Positions 1-7,729 are shown, counted from the first letter of the stretch. The stretch is DNA of 64,000 nt from Oscillospiraceae bacterium (GCA_030625685.1 DAOUQJ010000008.1:62001-126000); one strand, 5' to 3'. Notes: generated from the sequence alone by a model not told the origin. Numbers and translations: made by a program.

Positions 1-170
1 AACATAGTTGAAGTGGAACCTTTTCCATTTGTGCCAGCAATATGAACGAATTTGAGGTGCTCTTGTGGATTGTTCATTACTTGTAATAAAGCCTTAATCC
101 GATCTAGACCAAGTTGCATACCGAATACTGAAGTGGATTGCAGTTTATGAAGTGCTTTCTTGTAATTCAT
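1..170 (-). CDS. folC: Folylpolyglutamate synthase / dihydrofolate synthase, N-terminal part (cut by window edge)
   Basis: Only the first 56 or so codons are present; the gene continues beyond position 1. FolC adds glutamate to dihydropteroate or folates with ATP in the cytoplasm, the last step of the pathway encoded by its neighbours. The translated start reads MNYKKALHKLQS and is followed by the FolC P-loop region HIAGTNGKGSTS, which is diagnostic for the family. The ATG at 168-170 has an AGGAT ribosome site 5 bases upstream. It lies 11 bases after the folB-folK stop, so it should be the last gene seen of the THF-riboswitch operon. Confidence 0.9.
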   Translation of the reverse strand, partial: MNYKKALHKLQSTSVFGMQLGLDRIKALLQVMNNPQEHLKFVHIAGTNGKGSTSTM

Positions 171-181
171 GTTAGATCCTT

Positions 182-1006
182 TCACAACATTCGGCTTCTA
201 GCGTTGAGAGATTCTTTAAGTTCTATCATGGATGATTGTTTGATAGGATGCAGAGTATAGGGTGCAATTTCGCACATTGGTGTAAGTACAAAATGGCGTC
301 GATGCATTTCGGGATGAGGAACAATTAAAGCTTCTGTAGAAATAATATCGTTTCCATATAATAAAATATCTACATCTAGGGTTCTTTCGCCCCAATGTCT
401 GGTTTTAACTCTACCAGCTTTTTTTTCTAGGTTATAGCAGAAATTGAGCAATTCATATGGTGACAAAAATGTAGAAATTTTGATGACTGCATTTAAAAAG
501 TTAGGTTGGTCAAGTACACCATAAGGCTCCGTTTCCAAATATGATGAAGTTGCAAGTTCTCTTATAAAATCTGAAGAGTGAATTTCATTCCCTACAATAT
601 TTAAATTGTTTTTTCGATCACCCAAATTCGAGCCAATGCCAAGATAGGAAGTGGTCCATGTTTTAGTCAGAGTAACTGAAACATCTGAAAACGTGGCATC
701 AATGGGAGCGAACGGTTTATGTATAGTGAGTTCGATGGAATGCATCAATGAGTAAGTGAGCAACAAATGCGTGGTGAGTTTATCGGCAAGAGTTTCAATC
801 AAGTCAAAACGATTGTTTTGAGTGAAAGAGATAATTGTTTCGGTTACTTCGCCATAATGAATTGTTTCATCGAGAGCATCAGAAGTGGGAAACGAATCTT
901 GCTTAAATTCACAGTCTATAAAAAACAATTGCCCTTCCTCTTTTTCAGAAGGTAATACACCATGATGTGCATAAATTTCAATATTATTTATTTTGATGTG
1001 TCCCAT
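182..1006 (-). CDS. folB-folK: Bifunctional dihydroneopterin aldolase / HPPK (FolB-FolK fusion)
   Basis: 274 residues holding two folate enzymes in one chain. Residues 1-115 are FolB-like (start MGHIKINNIEIYAHHGVL, with the YAHHGV motif), which cleaves dihydroneopterin to 6-hydroxymethyl-dihydropterin. Residues 118-274 are FolK (YLGIGSNLGDR, then RHWGERTLDVDILLYG and VPHPEMHRRHFVL), which pyrophosphorylates that product. Both domains look complete, so the fusion channels consecutive steps. The start overlaps the folP end by 19 bases, pointing to translational coupling. FolB-FolK fusions are known in Firmicutes. Confidence 0.95.
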   Translation of the reverse strand: MGHIKINNIEIYAHHGVLPSEKEEGQLFFIDCEFKQDSFPTSDALDETIHYGEVTETIISFTQNNRFDLIETLADKLTTHLLLTYSLMHSIELTIHKPFAPIDATFSDVSVTLTKTWTTSYLGIGSNLGDRKNNLNIVGNEIHSSDFIRELATSSYLETEPYGVLDQPNFLNAVIKISTFLSPYELLNFCYNLEKKAGRVKTRHWGERTLDVDILLYGNDIISTEALIVPHPEMHRRHFVLTPMCEIAPYTLHPIKQSSMIELKESLNARSRML

Positions 1007-1812
1007 ATTTGTTCTCCCATAATAGATTTTGTCATTCGAATGACATCCCAGTTTTCAGAGATATCATGAACTCGGATGATGCTTGCTCCGTTCATAACTG
1101 CAACGGCAGTTGTGGCAAGTGTTCCATATATTCTGTTATCAACGGTTTTATTTAAAACGTGACCAATGGTCGATTTGCGTGAAGCGCCAAACAGAATGGG
1201 GAAACCAAATGAGCAATATTTATTGAGTTGATTCATGATATGTAAGTTTTGTTCTACACTTTTTTGAAAACCGATTCCTGGATCTAGGATGATTTTGTCT
1301 GTTGAAATTTCAGCATTGAGTGCAATGTCGATAGTATTTTGTAAATCTGTAAAGATATCCTGTTCGAAATTAATGTAATCTGCTTTGGGACGGTTGTGCA
1401 TGAGGCAACAGGGAAGGTGAGAGTTTGCGATAAGATTTGCCATATTGGGGTCATATTTGAGGCCCCAAATGTCATTGATAAGGTCAATGTTCGTTAAATT
1501 TGCTTTTGCGACTTCACTTTTATATGTGTCCAATGAAATAGGGATATCAAATCTTGCTTTAATGGATGCAAGGATAGGAGTGACGCGGTCAATTTCCTCT
1601 TGAACAGATATTTGTGTGTGGTTGGGACGAGTAGACTCGCCGCCAACGTCAATGATGTCAGCTCCTTTTGAAATCATGTCTTCCACATGGTATAGTGCTT
1701 TGTCTATTTGAGTATAGGAGCCACCATCGGAAAAAGAGTCGGGTGTGACGTTTAAGATACCCATAATATAAACTTGACGCTTGAAATCAAAGGTCTTTTT
1801 TCCGATAATCAT
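988..1812 (-). CDS. folP: Dihydropteroate synthase
   Basis: 274 residues, normal for DHPS, the sulfonamide target that joins 6-hydroxymethyl-dihydropterin pyrophosphate to p-aminobenzoate. Family signatures are clear: MGILNVTPDSFSDGG near residue 17, DVGGESTRP near residue 56, LINDIWG near 115, DPGIGFQKS near 178, PILFGASRKS near 206 and RVHD near the C-terminus. It overlaps the HD gene by 4 bases upstream and folB-folK by 19 downstream, so the genes are one transcription unit. No oddity seen. Confidence 0.96.
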   Translation of the reverse strand: MIIGKKTFDFKRQVYIMGILNVTPDSFSDGGSYTQIDKALYHVEDMISKGADIIDVGGESTRPNHTQISVQEEIDRVTPILASIKARFDIPISLDTYKSEVAKANLTNIDLINDIWGLKYDPNMANLIANSHLPCCLMHNRPKADYINFEQDIFTDLQNTIDIALNAEISTDKIILDPGIGFQKSVEQNLHIMNQLNKYCSFGFPILFGASRKSTIGHVLNKTVDNRIYGTLATTAVAVMNGASIIRVHDISENWDVIRMTKSIMGEQIWDTSK

Positions 1813-2285
1813 ACGATTACTCCTTTGTTTTTTCGTTCTTCAGCCCAATAGCATTCATTATATGCCTTACAGTGGTAACAATTGCGACTGAGCGTATCTG
1901 CTTCTTCCAGTACGCTAGCTAGCACAGAGAGTTGTTCTTTTTTGTTATGTGAGAGTATTGCTTGGAGGATTGCATCAATTTCGTTTGATGTATATGAGCA
2001 ATCCTTTAAAATTGATTGTGCAAGGGTGGCACTTTCTAGCGCGTGAGGAGTGCTGCTTTTATATTGTGCAGCTCTTCCGATATCGTGGAGCAGAGCTGTA
2101 GCATAGATAATATCTTTCTGTAGATTTAATCCGCGTTCAAGGGTCAGAATGTACATGATTCTAGCAACGCTTAAATAATGTTCTAGATCGTGAAGACAAA
2201 ATACTCGGTCTTGTTCTAAAAGCTCAATTTCTGTTAGGGTGCTCTGAAATAGAGTGTGTTTTATAATACAATTGATTCTATTCAT
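1809..2285 (-). CDS. HD-domain hydrolase leading the folate operon
   Basis: 158 residues from the ATG at 2285, chosen because GAGGGG lies just upstream; an ATG 14 codons earlier has no ribosome site. The HD-type metal motif is visible: HDLEHYLSVAR near residue 34, then ALLHDIGRAAQYK near residue 67, and a later HNK. The tail carries a small Cys/His cluster (NCYHCKAYNECYW) that could bind metal. It is the first gene after the THF riboswitch and overlaps folP by 4 bases, so a role in pterin or folate synthesis is likely but not proven. A dihydroneopterin-phosphate phosphatase is one possibility (inference only). Confidence 0.75.
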   Translation of the reverse strand: MNRINCIIKHTLFQSTLTEIELLEQDRVFCLHDLEHYLSVARIMYILTLERGLNLQKDIIYATALLHDIGRAAQYKSSTPHALESATLAQSILKDCSYTSNEIDAILQAILSHNKKEQLSVLASVLEEADTLSRNCYHCKAYNECYWAEERKNKGVIV

Positions 2286-2305
2286 GCAAATCCCCTCGTT
2301 TTCTA

Positions 2306-2340
2306 AAAATAAAAGAGTAGATAACAAATGCTATCTACTC
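2306..2340 (-). terminator. Intrinsic terminator/attenuator between THF riboswitch and fol genes
   Basis: Read on the minus strand, GAGTAGATA (2340-2332) pairs perfectly with TATCTACTC (2323-2315) around an 8-base loop and is followed by TTTTATTTTT. It lies between the aptamer and the first gene, as expected for ligand-dependent premature termination. The 5' arm begins with the same heptamer GAGTAGA found in the aptamer core. Confidence 0.85.
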
Positions 2341-2400
2341 CATTGCTTTACAAAAGTGCGAACAATATTGTTTGCAAATCAATTGTTATAATTGGAGATA

Positions 2401-2497
2401 ACAGCGGGATGCGAAATTTATACCGCAGATAACTATCTTTCGTCTCTTTGACAACTCCCCGTTCAAAGAACACTTAACGCATAAATTTCTACTCTGT
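2401..2497 (-). ncRNA. Tetrahydrofolate (THF) riboswitch aptamer
   Basis: On the minus strand the leader contains the THF class signature strings in order: GAGTAGA, GCGTTAAGTG, GGGAG, an ACGAA segment, GCGGT and CGCATCCCGC. Flanking arms pair as expected: ACAG with CTGT closing the element, and AATTTAT with ATAAATT inside it. Its length of about 97 bases, its conserved core and its position ahead of folate genes all agree. THF binding is expected to favour the downstream terminator and lower fol expression. Confidence 0.92.
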
Positions 2498-2528
2498 AAT
2501 CTAATGTTAGATTTCTAATACTATTTAA

Positions 2529-2557
2529 AGTTTATCATAAGGGTGAGCGATTGGCAA
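2529..2557 (-). promoter_or_regulatory. Sigma-A-type promoter of the fol operon
   Basis: On the minus strand TTGCCA (2557-2552) and TAAACT (2534-2529) are 17 bases apart, placing the transcript start a little upstream of the riboswitch. Between promoter and aptamer there is a small inverted repeat (AATCTAA / TTAGATT). Confidence 0.6.
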
Positions 2558-2619
2558 TGCATTCTTAGGAATACTGCTCCATTAAATATAATATATTAGT
2601 AAAAAATTGTTGAAATCAC

Positions 2620-2648
2620 TTTACAAAAATATTAAAATTTTATATAAT
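2620..2648 (+). promoter_or_regulatory. Sigma-A-type promoter of the CoA-transferase gene
   Basis: TTTACA (2620-2625), a 17-base spacer and a perfect TATAAT (2643-2648). It is divergent from the fol promoter in a very AT-rich intergenic region. Confidence 0.75.
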
Positions 2649-2723
2649 TCGTAGGAGTGATTATATTCACAATATGTAATTTAAATTACATTGAATAATA
2701 TTGAAATGGAGAGAAAAGGTTTT

Positions 2724-4007
2724 ATGGCACAATTTGTTTCAGCACAAGAAGCGGTCAAACACATAAAATCAGGTGACCGTGTGGTACTAGCACACAGTAT
2801 TGGCGAACCACAAGCGTTGGTTAATGCTATGATGGACAATTACAAATCTTATAAAGATGTAGAAATCTGTCACATGCTGGCGCTAGGACCATGTAAGTAT
2901 GCACAACCTGGAATGGAAGGACATTTTAGACACAATTCTTTGTTTGCAGGCCCAGGCAGCCGTCAAGCACTAGCAGAAAGAAGAGCGGATTTCACACCAG
3001 TATATTTCTTTGAAACACCAAGACTTTTCAAAAATGGCTATTTGCCTGTTGATGTGGCAATGGTTACTGTTTCCCCCCCAGATGAGCACGGCTATTGTAC
3101 ACTAGGTGTAGCTGTTGACTATTCAAAAGCAGCAGTTGACAATGCAAAAATTGTCATTGCTCAAGTCAACAAATATATGCCAAAAACATATGGTGATACT
3201 CTTGTACATCTCAATGATATTGATTTCGCAGTGGAATGTGATGAGCCTCTATTTGCACTGAATTCACCTGCAAACACAGAGATTGAAGATAAAATTGGTG
3301 CAAACTGTGCAAGCCTTATCAAAGACGGTGACTGTTTACAATTGGGTATTGGTGGTATTCCAAATGCAGTGCTTTCTTATTTGGGTGATAAAAACGATAT
3401 GGGTATTCACTCAGAAATGCTATCAAACGGTGTTATGGATTTGCTTGAAAAAGGCAACATCAACAACTCTAAAAAAACCATTCACCTTGGTAAATCCATT
3501 GTTACATTCTTGTATGCAGGGGAAAAACTATACAACTATGTTAACAACAATCCTTCTGTTGAATTTTATCCAGTTGACTATGTAAACAATCCATGTGTTG
3601 TTGGCCAAAATGATAACCTTGTTTCAGTTAACTCTGCACTAAGTGTTGACCTTTGGGGTCAAGTAGTTGCAGATAACGTAAACGAAGTTAGACAATATAG
3701 CGGTGCTGGTGGATTTGTTGACTTTGTTCGTGGTGCTTCTTTCTCAAAAGGTGGTCGTTCTATTATTGCGATGCCTTCTACTGCTGCAGGCGGTAAAGCT
3801 TCTCGTATTGTTCCAGAATTTGAAGCTGGTAGACCAATTACACTATCTCGTTTTGACGTAGATTACATTGTTACTGAATATGGTGTTGCGCCTTTGCGTG
3901 GTAAAAACTGGAGAGAGCGTTCCAGAAGCCTCATTGAAATTGCGCATCCAGACTTTAGAGATGGAATGAAAGAAAAATACGAAAAACGATTCTTGGAAAA
4001 ATATTAA
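2724..4007 (+). CDS. CoA-transferase of the acetyl-CoA hydrolase / 4-hydroxybutyrate CoA-transferase family
   Basis: 427 residues from ATG 2724, preceded by GGAGAG and AAAAGG; a TTG 11 codons upstream lacks a ribosome site. The protein matches the family that moves CoA between acetate and short acyl groups: N-terminal AVKHIKSGDRVVLAHSI, VSPPDEHGYCTLGV, the glycine-rich QLGIGGIPNAVLS, the catalytic-glutamate segment GIHSEMLSNG (Glu near residue 231), then GAGGFVDFVRGA. Such enzymes serve fermentation of butyrate, propionate, 4-hydroxybutyrate or succinate. The exact acyl substrate cannot be read here. It is a single-gene unit with its own promoter and terminator. Confidence 0.85.
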   Translation: MAQFVSAQEAVKHIKSGDRVVLAHSIGEPQALVNAMMDNYKSYKDVEICHMLALGPCKYAQPGMEGHFRHNSLFAGPGSRQALAERRADFTPVYFFETPRLFKNGYLPVDVAMVTVSPPDEHGYCTLGVAVDYSKAAVDNAKIVIAQVNKYMPKTYGDTLVHLNDIDFAVECDEPLFALNSPANTEIEDKIGANCASLIKDGDCLQLGIGGIPNAVLSYLGDKNDMGIHSEMLSNGVMDLLEKGNINNSKKTIHLGKSIVTFLYAGEKLYNYVNNNPSVEFYPVDYVNNPCVVGQNDNLVSVNSALSVDLWGQVVADNVNEVRQYSGAGGFVDFVRGASFSKGGRSIIAMPSTAAGGKASRIVPEFEAGRPITLSRFDVDYIVTEYGVAPLRGKNWRERSRSLIEIAHPDFRDGMKEKYEKRFLEKY

Positions 4008-4030
4008 TTTATCGTTCGTATATATTAAGA

Positions 4031-4066
4031 AGAGTGATGAAACAAGTTGTTTCATCACTCTTTTAT
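4031..4066. terminator. Bidirectional terminator between CoA-transferase gene and trmD
   Basis: AGAGTGATGAAACA and TGTTTCATCACTCT form a 14-bp stem followed on the plus strand by TTTTATTT. The two genes converge here, and the T-run overlaps the trmD stop codon. On the minus strand the T-run is weaker. Confidence 0.85.
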
Positions 4067-4815
4067 TTGTTGTTTTCTTCCAGTTCAATTTCTTTCAGAA
4101 GTTTTTGATCTGCTTTAGAAGAAAGATCAAGAGATTCATATAAATCAGGTCTACGCAGTTTGGTGCGAAGAATAGATTGTTTCCTTCTCCATTTTTCTAT
4201 ATTAGCATGATGTCCGGAAAGAAGGATAGAAGGAACCTGTCGATCATGCCATACATCTGGACGAGAATAGTGTGGATGCTCTAATAACCCATCCCAATGA
4301 CTTTCGTTCATATAACATTCTTCACTTGATAAAACACCAGGAACCAAGCGACAGACGGCATCAGCAACGGCAATTGCTGGTATTTCACCGCCTGTGAGAA
4401 CAAAGTCTCCTAGTGAAATTTCTTCATCAACGCATTCATCAATAAAACGCTCATCGATTCCTTCGTAATGTCCACAAACTAATATAAGTCTCTGATAATC
4501 GTGATGCAAGCGTTTGGCATCGGCTTGGCAAAAGGTTTTTCCGACCGGGGAGAGGTAAATGGTATGGATATGTTCATTCGCCTCGGTGCAAATATGATTC
4601 CAACACTGATAGAGTGGATCAGCCTGCATCACTGCGCCTTTGCCACCACCATATGGATAATCATCCACTTGCTTTTGCTTGTTCCGTGTATAATCGCGGA
4701 TTTGATGACATGTGATTCTGATGTGGCCACGTTCTTGTGCTCGCCCAATAATGGATTCGCCTAACATATCACCGACAGTTTCGGGAAATAGTGTCATGAT
4801 ATCAATTTGGTACAA
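4063..4815 (-). CDS. trmD: tRNA (guanine-N1)-methyltransferase
   Basis: About 250 residues. TrmD methylates G37 of tRNAs with SAM, preventing frameshifting. Motifs: YQIDIMTLFPE at the start, DYPYGGGKGAV, LVCGHYEGIDERF, SLGDFVLTGGEIPA and LLEHPHYSRPDVW. I take TTG at 4815 as the start because the family begins at the IDIMTLFPE strand and AAGGGA lies 9 bases upstream; a TTG at 4833, inside rimM, is possible but less likely. It is the last gene of the ylxM-ffh operon. The usual next gene rplS is absent; a terminator follows. Confidence 0.95.
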   Translation of the reverse strand: MYQIDIMTLFPETVGDMLGESIIGRAQERGHIRITCHQIRDYTRNKQKQVDDYPYGGGKGAVMQADPLYQCWNHICTEANEHIHTIYLSPVGKTFCQADAKRLHHDYQRLILVCGHYEGIDERFIDECVDEEISLGDFVLTGGEIPAIAVADAVCRLVPGVLSSEECYMNESHWDGLLEHPHYSRPDVWHDRQVPSILLSGHHANIEKWRRKQSILRTKLRRPDLYESLDLSSKADQKLLKEIELEENNK

Positions 4816-4819
4816 GCTG

Positions 4820-5311
4820 TCACATCCCTTCAATCAGGCGAACTATGATATATCCCTCGGCTACATTAGTTTCAACGATAAAAGCATCTACAGCAGGAAT
4901 CATCCATTCGCGGCTTTTACCTTGTACAACATAAATAGGGTGAGAAGGAGGGGTTAAAATATCTTTTATGACACCTAAAGTGCTCCTTGTATCAACGTCT
5001 TTTACTTCAAGCCCAAATAAGTCTGCCAGAAAATTCTTCTCTTCGGGAAGTGTCACATCATCACGATCAATGTAGATGATTTTATCTTTATACTTCATTG
5101 CTTCGTTGATGGAAGTAATTTCGTCAAATTTGATCAATACATTGTTTTTATGTAGTCGTGAGGAAGTGACAGTAAGGGGTGAATTGTTCACGTATAATGT
5201 ATCAAATTGAAGTAGGAAGTCTGGCGTATCACACCAGTGTACGATTTTTAATTCTCCTGCTATGCCATGCGTGTTGACAATTTTTCCTGCCTCTAAGTAT
5301 TGGTTTTTCAA
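4820..5311 (-). CDS. rimM: 16S rRNA processing / 30S assembly protein RimM
   Basis: 163 residues. RimM binds ribosomal protein S19 and assists maturation of the 30S head. N-terminal domain with EAGKIVNTHGIAGELKI, then a PRC-barrel domain with FLADLFGLEVKD and, near the end, WMIPAVDAFIVE. The ATG has GGAG upstream. It lies between khpA and trmD, the conserved order, but a strong hairpin sits just before it, so expression may be partly uncoupled from khpA. Confidence 0.93.
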   Translation of the reverse strand: MKNQYLEAGKIVNTHGIAGELKIVHWCDTPDFLLQFDTLYVNNSPLTVTSSRLHKNNVLIKFDEITSINEAMKYKDKIIYIDRDDVTLPEEKNFLADLFGLEVKDVDTRSTLGVIKDILTPPSHPIYVVQGKSREWMIPAVDAFIVETNVAEGYIIVRLIEGM

Positions 5312-5331
5312 AAGTAAGCACGCTCCTTATG

Positions 5332-5366
5332 TAAAAATGGCGAAGGCATCGCTTTGCCCCGCCATT
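5332..5366 (-). terminator. Terminator-like hairpin between khpA and rimM
   Basis: On the minus strand AATGGCG...CGCCATT (arms 5366-5360 and 5342-5336) enclose an inner GGCA/TGCC stem, followed by TTTTTAC. It lies inside an otherwise tight operon, so it may attenuate rimM-trmD or stabilise an upstream mRNA end. Confidence 0.6.
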
Positions 5367-5369
5367 CTT

Positions 5370-5600
5370 TTAATCCATGATTTCAACTGATATCTTTTTG
5401 CCTTGTCGTTGGGCAACAGAACGCATTAAAGTACGAATCTCTTTTGCAATTCTGCCTTGACGCCCAATTACTTTGCCCATGTCACTAGGTGCAACGCGGA
5501 GCTCTAAAGTCACGTGACCGTCATTTTCAATTTCAGTCACATTGACGGCATCTGGATGCTCAACTAAGCTTTGGGCAATATAAGTCAGAAGATTTTTCAT
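5370..5600 (-). CDS. khpA: KH-domain RNA-binding protein KhpA
   Basis: 76 residues forming a single KH domain with the GRQG loop (GKVIGRQGRIAKEIRTL) near residue 43. KhpA forms a complex with KhpB and binds many small RNAs and mRNAs in Firmicutes. It follows rpsP by 12 bases, the standard place for this gene, and has a GAGGGTA ribosome site. Length is normal for the family (75-82). Confidence 0.93.
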   Translation of the reverse strand: MKNLLTYIAQSLVEHPDAVNVTEIENDGHVTLELRVAPSDMGKVIGRQGRIAKEIRTLMRSVAQRQGKKISVEIMD

Positions 5601-5612
5601 AGTACCCTCCGA

Positions 5613-5852
5613 TTAGATAGCACCAGATTTTTTTAGCAAAGATCTTACTGTGTCTGTAGGTTGCGCGCCGTCAGCAAGCCATTTTTGAACACGCTCTGCG
5701 TCAACTGTAATTTGAGCAGGCTCTACCAAAGGATTGTATGTGCCTAGTTCTTCGATGAAACGACCATCACGAGGGAAACGTGAGTCAGCAGCTACAATAC
5801 GGTAGAAAGGTTTTTTCTTTGCACCCATTCTGCGAAGTCTTAGTTTTACCAT
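5613..5852 (-). CDS. rpsP: 30S ribosomal protein S16
   Basis: 79 residues beginning [20 protein letters not shown], a textbook S16 N-terminus. The start is ATG 5852 because GGAGGTG is 6 bases upstream; the reading frame is open 5 codons further but without support. S16 is a 30S assembly protein. It lies between ffh and khpA. Confidence 0.97.
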   Translation of the reverse strand: MVKLRLRRMGAKKKPFYRIVAADSRFPRDGRFIEELGTYNPLVEPAQITVDAERVQKWLADGAQPTDTVRSLLKKSGAI

Positions 5853-5912
5853 TTCATTCACCTCCAAAAGTTATTGAGATATATGGAAACGTCTTATGAC
5901 GATTGCCAATGA

Positions 5913-7274
5913 TTAAAAGGGGAAGCCAGGCATTTTGCCTTTTTGTTTACCGAACATACCAAATTTTTTCTTTCCACCTGACATTTGCTTGGACATCTGT
6001 TTTGCCATTTGCTGCATCATATCAAATTGTTTGAGCATGCGATTGATGTCAACAACTTGAAGACCGCAACCTTTTGCGATTCGTTTTTTTCTGCTGCTGT
6101 TGAGAAGGGAAGGGTTATCTCTTTCTTCTTTTGTCATGGAAAGGATAATAGCTTCTGTCCGACCGAGAATAGATTCATCAATTTCCGCATTATCTAATGC
6201 ATTGGCATTGACACCTGGTAGCATCCCTGCGATGTCAGTCAAGGAACCCATGCTTTTGACTTGCATTAGCTGATCATAGTAATCAGCTAATGTGAATTGA
6301 TTTTTCTTAAGCTTCTCTTGCATTTCAGATGCTTTTTCCATATCGAATTGTTGTTCTGCTTTTTCGATTAAAGAGAGTACATCGCCCATGCCTAAGATAC
6401 GTGAGGCCATGCGGTCTGGATGGAATACATCAATTTGATCTAGTTTTTCGCCCATACCAACGAATTTGATTGGTTTTCCTGTGACAGCTTGAATGGAAAG
6501 TGCTGCACCACCACGGGCGTCACCATCTAGTTTAGTAAGGAGAACACCTGTAATATCTAATGCTTCATGAAATACTTCGGTGGCATTTACTGCGTCTTGC
6601 CCTGCCATAGCATCAACAGTCAATAATATTTCAGTGGGGGAGATACGCTCTTTGATGAGTTTTAGTTCATTCATCAGTTCATCATCTACATGTAAGCGCC
6701 CAGCAGTATCTAAAAATACGATATCATTGCCATGTTTTTTTGCGTGTTCAATGGCATTTTCAGCAATGAGAACAGGATTTTCTTGACCCATTTGAAAAAC
6801 AGGAATGTCCAATTGACTTCCTACAGTTTCTAGCTGCTTGATTGCAGCAGGACGGTAAATATCACAGGCAACAAGCAAAGGACGCTTTCCTTGCTTTTTC
6901 ATGAGACCTGCAAGTTTAGCACCGTTTGTTGTTTTACCGGCACCTTGTAAACCGACAAGCATAACAACCGTTGGTGGTTTGTCAGCTATTTGCAATTTTT
7001 CACTTTCGCCTGTCATCAAAGCTACAAGCTCTTCATTGACAATTTTTATAATTGCTTGCGTGGGTGTTAAACTTTCTAGTATATCGGTGCCTATTGCTTT
7101 TTCTTTGACTTTTGCAACAAAGTCCTTTACAACTTTATAACTTACGTCTGCTTCTAAAAGAGCGATGCGAATTTCGCGCATGGCTTCTTTGACATCAGCT
7201 TCGGATAGACGACCTTTTTTCTTGAGTTTATTAAATACAGAGGATAATTTCTCTGTCAAACCTTCAAATGCCAT
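5913..7274 (-). CDS. ffh: Signal recognition particle protein Ffh (SRP54)
   Basis: 453 residues. Ffh binds signal sequences of nascent membrane proteins and docks with FtsY. Order: N domain (1-85), G domain with P-loop GLQGAGKTTNGAKLA near residue 104, DTAGRLHVDDELM near 190, TKLDGDARGGAALS near 247, then the methionine-rich M domain ending in KQMSKQMSGGKKKFGMFG. It starts 2 bases after ylxM stops, so the two are translationally coupled, as in other Firmicutes. Confidence 0.98.
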   Translation of the reverse strand: MAFEGLTEKLSSVFNKLKKKGRLSEADVKEAMREIRIALLEADVSYKVVKDFVAKVKEKAIGTDILESLTPTQAIIKIVNEELVALMTGESEKLQIADKPPTVVMLVGLQGAGKTTNGAKLAGLMKKQGKRPLLVACDIYRPAAIKQLETVGSQLDIPVFQMGQENPVLIAENAIEHAKKHGNDIVFLDTAGRLHVDDELMNELKLIKERISPTEILLTVDAMAGQDAVNATEVFHEALDITGVLLTKLDGDARGGAALSIQAVTGKPIKFVGMGEKLDQIDVFHPDRMASRILGMGDVLSLIEKAEQQFDMEKASEMQEKLKKNQFTLADYYDQLMQVKSMGSLTDIAGMLPGVNANALDNAEIDESILGRTEAIILSMTKEERDNPSLLNSSRKKRIAKGCGLQVVDINRMLKQFDMMQQMAKQMSKQMSGGKKKFGMFGKQKGKMPGFPF

Positions 7275-7276
7275 GA

Positions 7277-7645
7277 TTAATCTCTCCTTATAGACAAGAT
7301 AATCTGATTGAGTTCATTGCAAAGTTGTCGGAGTTTTGAGTTATGTAAATCAGTATTGTTGAGCGTTTCAACTTGTTGAATGGTGACTTCAAGAGAATCA
7401 ATGCCTTTGTAAATACTGAGATACCGTGCAATGAGACCTGTTTTGTTTTCGATTTCTTCCAAAGAAGTTTCAGCGCGCATCAATACGTCTCGAACACCTT
7501 GTCTTGTGATATTATGTTCATCAGCAATTTCTGCAAGCGACAAGTCTTCGTTATGATACATATCGTAGAAGTCTTTTTGCCTGTCTGTTAGCAGATCACC
7601 ATAGAAATCATACAGCATTGTCATATGATATGCTTGCTTTTTCAT
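7277..7645 (-). CDS. ylxM: YlxM-type helix-turn-helix protein (UPF0122)
   Basis: 122 residues with a sigma-70 region 4-like HTH at about residues 20-65 (LTDRQKDFYDMYHNEDLSLAEIAD then HNITRQGVRDVL, shown here as two adjoining pieces of the motif). The family lies almost always directly before ffh and is thought to be an SRP-associated regulator; its mechanism is not settled. Start ATG 7645 has GGAGG upstream. It is the first gene of the operon. Confidence 0.92.
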   Translation of the reverse strand: MKKQAYHMTMLYDFYGDLLTDRQKDFYDMYHNEDLSLAEIADEHNITRQGVRDVLMRAETSLEEIENKTGLIARYLSIYKGIDSLEVTIQQVETLNNTDLHNSKLRQLCNELNQIILSIRRD

Positions 7646-7700
7646 TCAATGGCCTCCAATCTACTTGTGTGTAAAGTGAAAATACTTTACAACCTTAGTT

Positions 7701-7729
7701 ATTCTATAATAAGGATGAAAATATGTCAA
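7701..7729 (-). promoter_or_regulatory. Sigma-A-type promoter of the ylxM-ffh-rpsP operon
   Basis: On the minus strand a consensus TTGACA (7729-7724), 17 bases, TAGAAT (7706-7701). The leader just after it carries a perfect 7-bp inverted repeat (GTAAAGT/ACTTTAC, about 7671-7690), which could fold in the RNA. Confidence 0.8.
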
